This document shows, piece after piece, positions 14,359 to 21,049 of a stretch of DNA of 21,049 nt. The notes under the pieces were generated by a model, which saw only the letters and a list, made by a program, of their open reading frames with translations, was not told where the DNA came from and made no database searches. The stretch is from positions 1 to 21,049 of the forward strand of contig JBGQNR010000101.1 of assembly GCA_041501225.1 (NCBI GenBank), written 5' to 3'. Origin of the DNA: JAFNAG01 sp041501225 (lineage in GTDB: Bacteria > Acidobacteriota > UBA6911). The translations under genes were made by a program, and so were the position numbers. Within the stretch, counting starts at the first letter, position 1. Each line of letters starts with the position of its first letter.

Positions 14359-16119
14359 ATGAATCGAAGCCTCATACTTCGGCTCGCCGCCGTCGTCGCT
14401 GTTGCCTGCCTCACTCTCGTCGCGAGCGTAGCCGCTCAGCAGGCCAAGACGCGACCGGGCGCCGAAGCTCGCATTGTGGATCCGAAGGCGCTCCCCATTC
14501 TCGAAGCCATGGACGCGGCGCTCCAGCAAGCTCAGGGGGTGGTCGCGACCTATCGCAACGAGACCTTCCGGCCCAACGGCCAGTCCGCGGGCGCCGAGAC
14601 CACGACACTTCGCCTCGGGCGGCCGAACGTTTACTACATGGAGATGACCACGTCCGGGAGTTCGCGGAGACGCATCCTGGCATCGAACGGCACGACGCGG
14701 TTCGACGTCATGAGCGGCACGCAGGGCAGCTGCTCAACTTCCAATGTGGCGCCCCTCAACGACATAAGAGAAATCGATTCGTTTAACCCTCTCTACTGGA
14801 GCTTCTACGACCTCGGACAATGGCAGATACGTTCGGCGATGCTCGGCCACTGGGTCACGAAATGGCGACTAAACGACCCCGGGTTGCGAAGCGTGAAGTA
14901 CGTCGGTCGCGAAACCGCATCTGGTGTTCCCGTTGACGTCGTCGAATGGACGTACACGATCAGCTACAGCCGTCCGGAAGACGACCCGCTCTACACCAGT
15001 CGCTTATCGATCGGGGTCGATGACCATTTCATTCGCCGCATCGAGACGACGTCGACCAGCAAGAACGAATACGACGGCCGCCGGATTGTCGAGACCGTCA
15101 CGGACATTCGAGCGACGCCGCGGCCCGCGAAAGAGGACTTCGAGTTTCGGCCGCCCGCAGGCGCCACCTGCACGCACGTCAATCCAGAAGACGAATATAC
15201 GACCGGCAAGTACGCCGACCTGCCGATCGGATCGAAGGCGCCGGACTTTACGATGAAGACGTCACAAGGCGAGACGATCCACTTCTCGGAGTTTCTCGCT
15301 CAGCACAAAGTCGTGCTGATGAATTACTGGGGCTACGGTTGAGCCGGCTGCCGTGTGGAGTTGCCACACGTCGAGAAGCTGTATCGCGAGCTGAAGAGCC
15401 AGGGATTTGCGCTATTGACGCTCACGCAGGATCCAGCCGCCGATGTGCTCAAGATGGTCGAGTATAACGGCATCACGCATCCGATCGTGAGCGACAACAA
15501 GGATGCGGCGATTGGAAATGTCTACGACAAGTACCACGCCTACGACGGCAAGCACTACATCATCGGCAGCGACGGCACGATCCTCGCGGCTTTTTCAAAG
15601 CTGGGTGTGTCGTTGCCGATTCTGAGAAAGGCGCTCGCCAAGTACGGCGTCGAATCCGTCGACAGCTCACGCGTGGGAGCGCCGCCGGCTCAGGCTCTGC
15701 ACCAGCACGTCGTCTGGACCGGGACCGCGACACCGACCGCGATCAGCCCGGGCGCAAAACTGTCGGTTACACTCGCAGCGAGGATGGATCCAGGCTGGCA
15801 CATCTACGCCATCACGCAGCGTTCGGGCGGTCCCACGCCGCTCCGGCTCCTCGTCGCCGAAGGGCAGCCGTTCGCGCTGGCAGGCGACATCAAGTCGCCG
15901 GCACCAGAGGTGAAGTTCGATCCCGACTTCGGGATCGAGGTGCAGACGCTCGATGCGCGCGCGGAGTTCGTCCTGCCAATTGCCGTGACGGCGGGCGCAG
16001 CGGCGGGCAGGCACACGCTCAGGGTGGAAGCACGATACCAGGCCTGCGACGCCAGCATCTGTCTGCCGATCCAGACCGACACCGTCGAGCTTCCCGTGAC
16101 CGTCGCACCGCGGAGATAG
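14359..16119 (+). CDS. Exported selenoprotein: DUF2092-like + Sec-redoxin + DsbD-alpha-like domains
   Basis: Read through the TGA at 15340, the frame encodes 586 residues. A signal peptide (about 1-27, ending V-A-A-Q-Q) is followed by a DUF2092/LolA-like beta-rich domain (about 45-280), a TlpA/AhpC-type redoxin domain (about 288-430) starting I-G-S-K-A-P-D-F, and a C-terminal DsbD N-terminal-like domain (about 455-586) with a Cys pair, C563-D-A-S-I-C568. TGA is codon 328 in N-Y-W-G-Y-G-U-A-G-C, where relatives have W-C-x-x-C; the resolving Cys331 is kept. AGGAGG lies 8 nt before ATG 14359. Both halves are conserved, in one frame, and the second has no ribosome-binding site of its own. Expected role: thiol-disulfide exchange outside the cytoplasm. 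The alternative is a recent Cys-to-stop mutation. The usual annotation would split this into two genes. Confidence 0.85.
15340..15370 (+). promoter_or_regulatory. Sec codon (TGA) and candidate bacterial SECIS hairpin
   Basis: TGA is at 15340-15342. A perfect 7-bp stem follows: CGTGTGG (15352-15358) with CCACACG (15364-15370), closing a loop AGTTG. Sixteen nt separate the TGA and the loop, and the loop has G as its second base. Bacterial SECIS elements are known to lie in the coding sequence right after UGA, with the loop 16-37 nt away and a G among the first two loop bases; this fits. SelB would bind it to deliver Sec-tRNA. Confidence 0.8.
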
Positions 16120-16215
16120 ATCTCAATCACTTGCTCGGGCGAAACTGAAATGCCGGGATATCCTTCGAGAGCCTTATCGATCTGCGCGATATCCTCGATT
16201 CCATGCTTGGCGGGA

Positions 16216-16268
16216 TTCGGGGCATAGGAAAAATGAGCTGTCGTTTTGGGTCAGGATTCGCTGCCTCC
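16216..16268 (+). repeat. Direct repeat bracketing the selenoprotein gene, right copy
   Basis: Matches 13981-14033 at 51 of 53 positions. The gap 16120-16481 otherwise holds no gene. A minus-strand frame at about 16120-16220 looks protein-like (H-G-I-E-D-I-A-Q-I-D-K-A-L-E-G-Y-P-G-I-S-V) and may be a fragment of a lost gene of unknown family. Confidence 0.8.
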
Positions 16269-16481
16269 AGCATCTGATATGGGGCGATCTGTCAACCTGC
16301 GTCAGCTCTCCGACCTGCGAATGTGGTCATAACTGAAAATCACACTGCAGGACAGAGGATTGGGCATACTGGAACAAGAGCTTACGCGGAAATATTTGTG
16401 CAGATCCTCCGGCTTCAATCCGTGGTATTCTTTTCCTCAACAGCGAATTCCTTAAATTAACTATAGCAGGGGCCGCATCTC

Positions 16482-18611
16482 ATGAAACAACTACGCGTCT
16501 TCCTTGCTTTCCTCACCGTTATTTCACTAGTGGGTGCCCAAGACTCCACACAGTCGGCCAACGCGCGGTTAAGATTGCTGTTTTTCCAGCGCGATTTCGA
16601 AACCGGCGCCATCGAAGGCGCAAAGCTGGTCGCCACATATCCCACGGAAAGCAGCTTGAAGGCATGGTACGTGCTCAACCTTGTGCGTAGCGGGCAGGAA
16701 AAGGAGGGCATGGCCATTGCCGAGGAGATGACCAAAATGGCGCCGCAGGACGCCTGGAGCTGGTTCGCGCTCGCCGGCGCCCTCAACTACGCGCAAGAAC
16801 GCCCGGCCGACAGCGTGGCCTCCGGCGAGAGGGCTTGGAAGCTCCTACCCGCCAATCCCGATATCATCTGGATTCGTGCGCAGACGCTTGCCAATGACGA
16901 CAAGCGGCGCACCGAGGCGATTGCCTTCGTGGATGCCCAGCGCTCCCGCGTGAAAAATCCTGCGGACCTACTTGTCGCGAAAGCCTATGCTCAATACCGC
17001 CAGGCTTCGGGTACGCCGCGCGACGAGGCGCTGTTGACCGCAGCGTTCGCCACGTTCGAGGAAGCACGGCGCGTTGACCCCGCGAACGTGAGCGCATGGT
17101 ACCTGCCCGGCTCATATCTGACAGGTTTGCGCCGCGGCGACGAGGCTTATCCACTGACCCAAAAGGCGGTGGCACTTGCCCCCGGATCGACGGCAGTGCA
17201 CCAGGCATATTGGGATGCTGTGACAGGCAGCCGCGAAATCGCGGCCGACGAGAAGCGCCAGGAAGTGGAGGCGGATGTCATCGCATTTCTGAAAGCGCAC
17301 GGCGATCGTAAGGATGTGTTGGCTACCGTGGCGAACGTGTCACGCGACATGAAGTGGACGGACAGGCAGCAGGAATGCGAAGTGAAGATTCTGAAGGAAT
17401 TTCCCGACAGCAGGGAAGCGGAGTGGATCTTCGCCTCGCGGTGGCGGGAACTGAACCGGACCAAAGAAGGGGCGGAGTCGGCCCAGTATCGTCAGATCCT
17501 GCGCGAGTTTGTCGCCCGGCCCCAGCACCACATAGAAAGCCTGCTAGGCGAAGCATATCGGAATCTCTTCTCTGTACTGGCGGCAGATAATTCCGCGTCA
17601 GCCGACGAACTGTACCAGGCGGCCGAAGGCGCGGTGAAGTATGAGAAGATCAATCCGCATATCACCTACGTTGCGATACCGATTGCACTGGCCGACCGGA
17701 AAATCCGCCCTGCCGACGCCGAGCGCATCGCGCGTGAAGGTATCGAGGAGCTGAGGAAAAAAGTTGAGAGTCAGCGGTCCATCTACAAATCTCAAGGAGA
17801 ATACGAACGCGCAATTGGGGCGGCGACCAGCCTCGGACACGACGCGCTCGGTTGGGTGCTACTGGCCGAGGGGCGCCTCGCGGAAGCGGAGAAAGAGCTT
17901 CTCACTGCCTATGATCTCAATCACGAGGATCGTCGCACACTCGATCATCTAGGCCGTTTTTACCTTTCCAGGAACGAAACCTCGAAAGCCGAGGAATACT
18001 TTATCAAGGGAGTCGGCGTGCAAGCGCCGGGAACGAATCCCTGCGAAACATCGCTCCGATCGTTGTACCAGAAAAACCACGGCACTCTGGATGGCATCGA
18101 CGAGTATTTCGGAAAATTGAAAGACGCGGATCGCACAAAGCGCCGCGACCGTGTGGTGGCCGATCGCCTCGCAGCCCCCAAAGCGATCCCCACCTTCAAC
18201 CTCAAAGGACTCGATGGGAAACGAGTCTCGCTGGAGGGATTGAAAGGCAAGATCGTCGTGATCAACTTCTGGGGCATTTGGTGCGGCTGGTGCGTCCAGG
18301 AGCTGCCCGAATATCAGAAGCTCTTCGAGAAATACGCGAAGGACCCGGATGTCGTGATTCTGACCATCGACAACGACGCGAATCCGGACGACGTCCCGCC
18401 GTGGATGGCGCAGAAAAAGTATAGGTTCCCCGTTCTGATCGATGATGGTTACGTGAGCAAATCCGGGATCAACGTCTTTCCAACGACGTGGTTTCTGGAC
18501 CAGGAAGGTCGGAAGATCTTCGAAAAGTCCGGATGGAGCGAGAAGCTGTTGGAGGAATTCGGCTGGCGGATCGAGGCAATACGCGGGCCAAGCCCACCCC
18601 GCCAACCCTGA
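16482..18611 (+). CDS. Exported TPR-repeat protein with C-terminal TlpA-like thioredoxin domain
   Basis: A 709-residue protein with a signal peptide (about 1-19, ending V-G-A-Q). Helical TPR-type repeats follow (about 25-530; for example A-W-S-W-F-A-L-A-G-A-L-N-Y-A, and A-L-G-W-V-L-L-A-E-G-R-L-A-E-A-E-K-E-L). The C-terminal redoxin domain (about 572-700) has I-N-F-W-G-I-W-C601-G-W-C604 and the cis-Pro loop F-P-T-T-W-F. It should reduce or exchange disulfides outside the cytoplasm, with the TPR part binding partner proteins. The ribosome-binding site is weak (AGGGG). It follows the selenoprotein by 362 bp in the same direction but behind a repeat, so co-transcription is uncertain. Its CxxC is conventional, in contrast to the neighbour's UxxC. 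Confidence 0.85.
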   Translation: MKQLRVFLAFLTVISLVGAQDSTQSANARLRLLFFQRDFETGAIEGAKLVATYPTESSLKAWYVLNLVRSGQEKEGMAIAEEMTKMAPQDAWSWFALAGALNYAQERPADSVASGERAWKLLPANPDIIWIRAQTLANDDKRRTEAIAFVDAQRSRVKNPADLLVAKAYAQYRQASGTPRDEALLTAAFATFEEARRVDPANVSAWYLPGSYLTGLRRGDEAYPLTQKAVALAPGSTAVHQAYWDAVTGSREIAADEKRQEVEADVIAFLKAHGDRKDVLATVANVSRDMKWTDRQQECEVKILKEFPDSREAEWIFASRWRELNRTKEGAESAQYRQILREFVARPQHHIESLLGEAYRNLFSVLAADNSASADELYQAAEGAVKYEKINPHITYVAIPIALADRKIRPADAERIAREGIEELRKKVESQRSIYKSQGEYERAIGAATSLGHDALGWVLLAEGRLAEAEKELLTAYDLNHEDRRTLDHLGRFYLSRNETSKAEEYFIKGVGVQAPGTNPCETSLRSLYQKNHGTLDGIDEYFGKLKDADRTKRRDRVVADRLAAPKAIPTFNLKGLDGKRVSLEGLKGKIVVINFWGIWCGWCVQELPEYQKLFEKYAKDPDVVILTIDNDANPDDVPPWMAQKKYRFPVLIDDGYVSKSGINVFPTTWFLDQEGRKIFEKSGWSEKLLEEFGWRIEAIRGPSPPRQP

Positions 18612-18675
18612 GAAAACGGAAACCGCGCCTTAAGAGAATAGCCCGGGATTCGCTTCGCCCACGCCGGGTAAAGGC

Positions 18676-18760
18676 GGGGGACGTGCACCTCGTTCACCAG
18701 ATCCTACAGTCAGCAATTCCGGGTGCTCGCCAAAACAAGTAAACGAGGTGAACGTCCCCG
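18676..18760. mobile_element. 85-bp inverted-repeat element (REP/MITE-like)
   Basis: GGGGACGTGCACCTCGTT near 18677-18694 is complementary, with one mismatch, to AACGAGGTGAACGTCCCC at 18742-18759. Such palindromes with GGGGACGTTCACC ends are of the kind mobilised by RAYT transposases, of which a dead fragment lies at 9764-9920. It separates the TPR gene from the next gene. Confidence 0.6.
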
Positions 18761-18786
18761 AATCTAAATACCCGAAAGGAGCTTCC

Positions 18787-19320
18787 ATGATTCCTTTTGA
18801 TCCGAGTCAACACGGCAGCCTGGAATGGCGCCAGACGGGGGCTTGGTCGCGGTCTTACGAATTGAGGAGCGGGGAGTCGCACATTGGAACTCTCGAATTC
18901 TCTTCTGGTTTTGGCTCGCTGGCGGAATCGAGAATTTCCGGCGCCGCATGGAGCTTCAAGCGCACGGGGTTTTTCCATCCCAAGGCCACCGCGCGCGTTT
19001 TGGGCAGCGACCAGAACCTGGCCGAATACGAGCCCGGGTGGTCCGGCCATAAAGGACTCATTACCCTGGCCGGCGGCGAGAGGCTGATCCTGCAAGTCAC
19101 CAGCTTCTGGGGAGGAGGGTGGGCGCTGTTGACCGAAGCGGGGCAATCCCTGGTGCGCTTCCAAAACCGCGGCATCATCCGGCATGGCGCCGGCGTGGAT
19201 GTCGACATGGATGCGCGCCACAGGCACGATCTGGCCCTTCTCCTGACCTTTGGCTGGTACATCTTGGTCCTTCACCAACTCGACTCTGACGCAGCAGCCG
19301 TCGTGGTCGCGGCAGGTTAG
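18787..19320 (+). CDS. Conserved hypothetical protein, beta-rich with C-terminal hydrophobic segment
   Basis: A 177-residue protein. ATG 18787 is chosen because AAGGAG lies 6 nt upstream; the longer frame begins inside the repeat element. Many short strands carry alternating Gly and Trp: Y-E-L-R-S-G-E-S-H-I-G-T-L-E-F, then W-S-F-K-R-T-G-F-F-H-P-K, and S-F-W-G-G-G-W-A-L-L-T-E-A-G-Q-S-L-V-R-F. A hydrophobic C-terminus follows (L-A-L-L-L-T-F-G-W-Y-I-L-V-L). It resembles widespread uncharacterised bacterial proteins with a LURP-one/tubby-like beta-barrel pattern; no function is known to me. No signal peptide. It could associate with the membrane through its C-terminus. Confidence 0.7.
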   Translation: MIPFDPSQHGSLEWRQTGAWSRSYELRSGESHIGTLEFSSGFGSLAESRISGAAWSFKRTGFFHPKATARVLGSDQNLAEYEPGWSGHKGLITLAGGERLILQVTSFWGGGWALLTEAGQSLVRFQNRGIIRHGAGVDVDMDARHRHDLALLLTFGWYILVLHQLDSDAAAVVVAAG

Positions 19321-19460
19321 ATTCCCGGAATTGCTCCTTTCGTGGATTCGATGTTCTTCGTGGCTTGGATGTTCTCCCGGTGTCAGAGTTGCAGAGCGCG
19401 GAGAATGAAACCCGACGATACGTGAGTCCAAGCCCGCTATCGGCAGTCGCCTTCTCCTGC

Positions 19461-19489
19461 TTGTGCCCGGCATAAAGGTGCTTTATAAA
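19461..19489 (+). promoter_or_regulatory. Candidate sigma-70-type promoter
   Basis: TTGTGC (19461-19466) and TATAAA (19484-19489) are separated by 17 bp and lie 35 bp upstream of the ATG at 19525. The -10 box is close to consensus, the -35 box only partly. The rest of 19321-19460 shows no gene. Confidence 0.35.
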
Positions 19490-19524
19490 ATAGAAGTACC
19501 CTAATAAGATAAAGGAGTTGTCTC

Positions 19525-20610
19525 ATGTTTCTGCCTGCCGGAAAAAGGGGACGACGAAACTCGTTGTATTGCCCGATGCCGGCGATTGTGCTCGGCGCAA
19601 TGCTCATTTGCGCTTCACGTGCGCAATCAACTGAACTTCGGCTCCTGTTTAGAGACGAAACCGGCGCCCCCGTCCGCGTATCCAAGGCGGAACTGCTCCT
19701 GGTAGCCTGGGGAACCACGGACCGGATCGAGTTGAAGACGAATGAAACCTCTTTACTTTTACTCCTTGATCCTGAATGGCTTCGGTCGCGATGGCCGGAT
19801 CCTTTCCAGGAGCAGGAGAAGGTGTATCTATACCTGCAGGCTCCAGGCTATGTGGCGATGCGGTCGGACTCTTTCCTTTGGCTGGGCGCGCACGGCGATC
19901 CCTTTGGCGATATGGTCGAATCGGTAAAATTGTCCTTTCCCGGAGGTAGGCGGGCGACCTTGCAGCCAGGTGACAATGCGCTATTGGAGGTCATTTTCCG
20001 GAAGCCCGTCCCGCGGTATCTTCGAATATTGGACGACGACCGGAATCTCATTTCCGGCGTGAGGGTCTCGAGTTACATGTTCTGGTCGAGAAGCAACCAT
20101 TGCGGTGTTCCCTCCGGTGCGGACCGCCTCCAAAGGAGCCTGAGCGATGGCGAAGGCAGAGTGCAGCTGCCGGATGGCGACTTTGAATACATGCTGGAGC
20201 TCGAAAAAGACTTCTATTATCCGCGAGCGCAAGGCGGCTCGTACCATGTTACCCCCGACATTCCTCGCCTTTTCCTGAATCTCGAAGCGGAGGAGACAAC
20301 CATCATCATGCATCGCCTGGAATTGAGGCCGCTCGAGATGCGGGTGACCAGGAACGGTGAGCCGGTCGCGGGCTTGATGCTCTGCGGCATGCTGGCCGGA
20401 TGTCCCTGCGGCGCCTGTTCGGGTGGAGTGGCCCGTGGCAGGAGCGGCCCTGATCCGACAAGCGACCGCGAGGGTAACTTGCTAATTCCAGAGTTTTACT
20501 CCGAGGAATGGGAGAGAGTATATTTCCTGGATAAAGATGGAAAGATCCTCTGGGAGGCAGATCCCCAAAAGTGGCCGAAAACAGGGACAATTCATGTCGA
20601 ACTGAAGTAG
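19525..20610 (+). CDS. Hypothetical secreted protein
   Basis: A 361-residue protein with a basic start and a hydrophobic stretch (P-A-I-V-L-G-A-M-L-I-C-A-S-R-A-Q) that looks like a signal peptide cleaved near residue 36. The body is rich in predicted beta strands with carboxypeptidase-regulatory-like or Ig-like phrasing (L-R-L-L-F-R-D-E-T-G-A-P-V-R-V, L-R-I-L-D-D-D-R-N-L-I-S-G-V-R-V). Near 290-302 there is a Cys-rich loop, C-G-M-L-A-G-C-P-C-G-A-C, which could bind a metal or form disulfides. AAGGAG precedes the ATG by 7 nt. I do not recognise a named family. Confidence 0.7.
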   Translation: MFLPAGKRGRRNSLYCPMPAIVLGAMLICASRAQSTELRLLFRDETGAPVRVSKAELLLVAWGTTDRIELKTNETSLLLLLDPEWLRSRWPDPFQEQEKVYLYLQAPGYVAMRSDSFLWLGAHGDPFGDMVESVKLSFPGGRRATLQPGDNALLEVIFRKPVPRYLRILDDDRNLISGVRVSSYMFWSRSNHCGVPSGADRLQRSLSDGEGRVQLPDGDFEYMLELEKDFYYPRAQGGSYHVTPDIPRLFLNLEAEETTIIMHRLELRPLEMRVTRNGEPVAGLMLCGMLAGCPCGACSGGVARGRSGPDPTSDREGNLLIPEFYSEEWERVYFLDKDGKILWEADPQKWPKTGTIHVELK

Positions 20611-20822
20611 TCGGCGATCGCCGCTTGGAAGCCGAAGAGAACAGGCTACGCAAGCTCGATCTCCAGGCCCAGCTTCAGCCGACAGATTTTAAAATCAGGC
20701 CCTGACCAAGGGAGGAACTTCAAAACCGGAGCCACGGGTTTTCTCGGCTGGGAATCGAGTGGCGTCCCCGGTTTTCCAATAGTACGAATTTTTCTGGCCC
20801 GGAAGAGCGGTGCTTCGCACCA
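20611..20822. repeat. Gap with small palindromic element
   Basis: AAAACCGG (20722-20729) and CCGGTTTT (20768-20775) bracket a 54-bp unit that looks like another dispersed palindromic repeat. No gene is supported between 20611 and the terminal repeat. Confidence 0.45.
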
Positions 20823-21049
20823 ATTCGTGTCATTCGTGGCTGCCTTAAAAAGACCATTAATATTCATATGCTTGAGTGCGCCACGCGCATAAGGGACTGC
20901 TTCCAGCCGCCCTGCTCTACGGGCATGCAATGGGATGGGCGCCATATGGACACCACGAGCGGATCCGTGGTATCGTATGGTTCCGCTAAGTCTTTGAAAA
21001 CAAAATATGTGCGCCCATAGCTCAGGTGGATAGAGCATCTGCCTTCTAA
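20823..21049 (+). repeat. Long direct repeat ending in a tRNA-Arg 5' half, copy 2
   Basis: The second copy of the element at 11548-11776. The last 110 bp are identical to 11667-11776. It runs to the last base of the window. Confidence 0.85.
21011..21049 (+). tRNA. tRNA-Arg(TCT), 5' part, cut by window end
   Basis: Identical to 11738-11776: acceptor 5' side, D-arm and anticodon loop CTTCTAA with anticodon TCT. The window ends exactly after the loop. The gene may be complete beyond the edge, or it may be another half like the first copy. Confidence 0.5.

Noticed and set aside
15355..16119. Separate gene starting at GTG 15355
   Set aside because: It lacks a ribosome-binding site, starts in the middle of a redoxin domain without the N-terminal strands, and is in the same frame as the preceding TGA-ended frame.
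20612..20623. CGGCGATCGCCG as a HIP1-type repeat
   Set aside because: Only isolated GCGATCGC occurrences are seen (also near 13394), far too few to call an over-represented motif.

Overview
The window is GC-rich bacterial DNA. It most resembles a soil member of the Acidobacteriota, but this is inference and no marker gene proves it. The hints are an S9 peptidase with Gly/Arg-rich linkers, DinB/DUF1572-type and DUF2092-type proteins, and many palindromic intergenic repeats. The last 110 bases repeat exactly an internal stretch ending at 11776, and the window opens inside another repeat family, so it may be a whole contig that broke at repeats.

Layout. Bases 1-7600 hold ordinary genes separated by repeat-filled gaps: an MptE-like/DUF115 protein (223-1920), a large secreted S9 prolyl-oligopeptidase-type peptidase (2506-5391, minus), a PmtA-like methyltransferase (6186-6773) and a convergent TrmH/SpoU RNA methyltransferase (6783-7598, minus). 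Bases 7860-13960 are an accessory zone of toxin-antitoxin genes and broken genes. It has a Phd/RelE-type pair, two BrnT/BrnA-like pairs (the first toxin has lost its usual start), an orphan CopG-like antitoxin followed by an integron attC-like site that is split by a small inverted-repeat element, and fragments of a RAYT transposase, a DUF3995-like membrane protein, HsdR, an AbiEi-like antitoxin, a VapB-like antitoxin and a DinB-like protein. A 227-229 bp repeat ending in the 5' half of a tRNA-Arg(TCT) lies at 11548-11776 and again at the window end.

The most interesting gene is at 14359-16119. One continuous reading frame is interrupted only by a TGA at 15340, exactly where a thioredoxin-fold protein has its first catalytic cysteine, giving U-A-G-C in place of C-x-x-C. 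A 7-bp stem with a 5-nt G-containing loop follows, with 16 nt between the TGA and the loop, which fits the bacterial SECIS pattern. I read it as a 586-residue exported selenoprotein made of a DUF2092/LolA-like domain, a Sec-redoxin domain and a C-terminal DsbD-alpha-like domain with its own Cys pair. It sits in a 2.2-kb unit bracketed by 53-bp direct repeats. The next gene (16482-18611) is a TPR protein with a conventional CGWC redoxin domain, so a Sec and a Cys version of the same chemistry are neighbours.

The right end has a conserved hypothetical beta-rich protein (18787-19320), a hypothetical secreted protein (19525-20610), small palindromic repeats and the terminal repeat.
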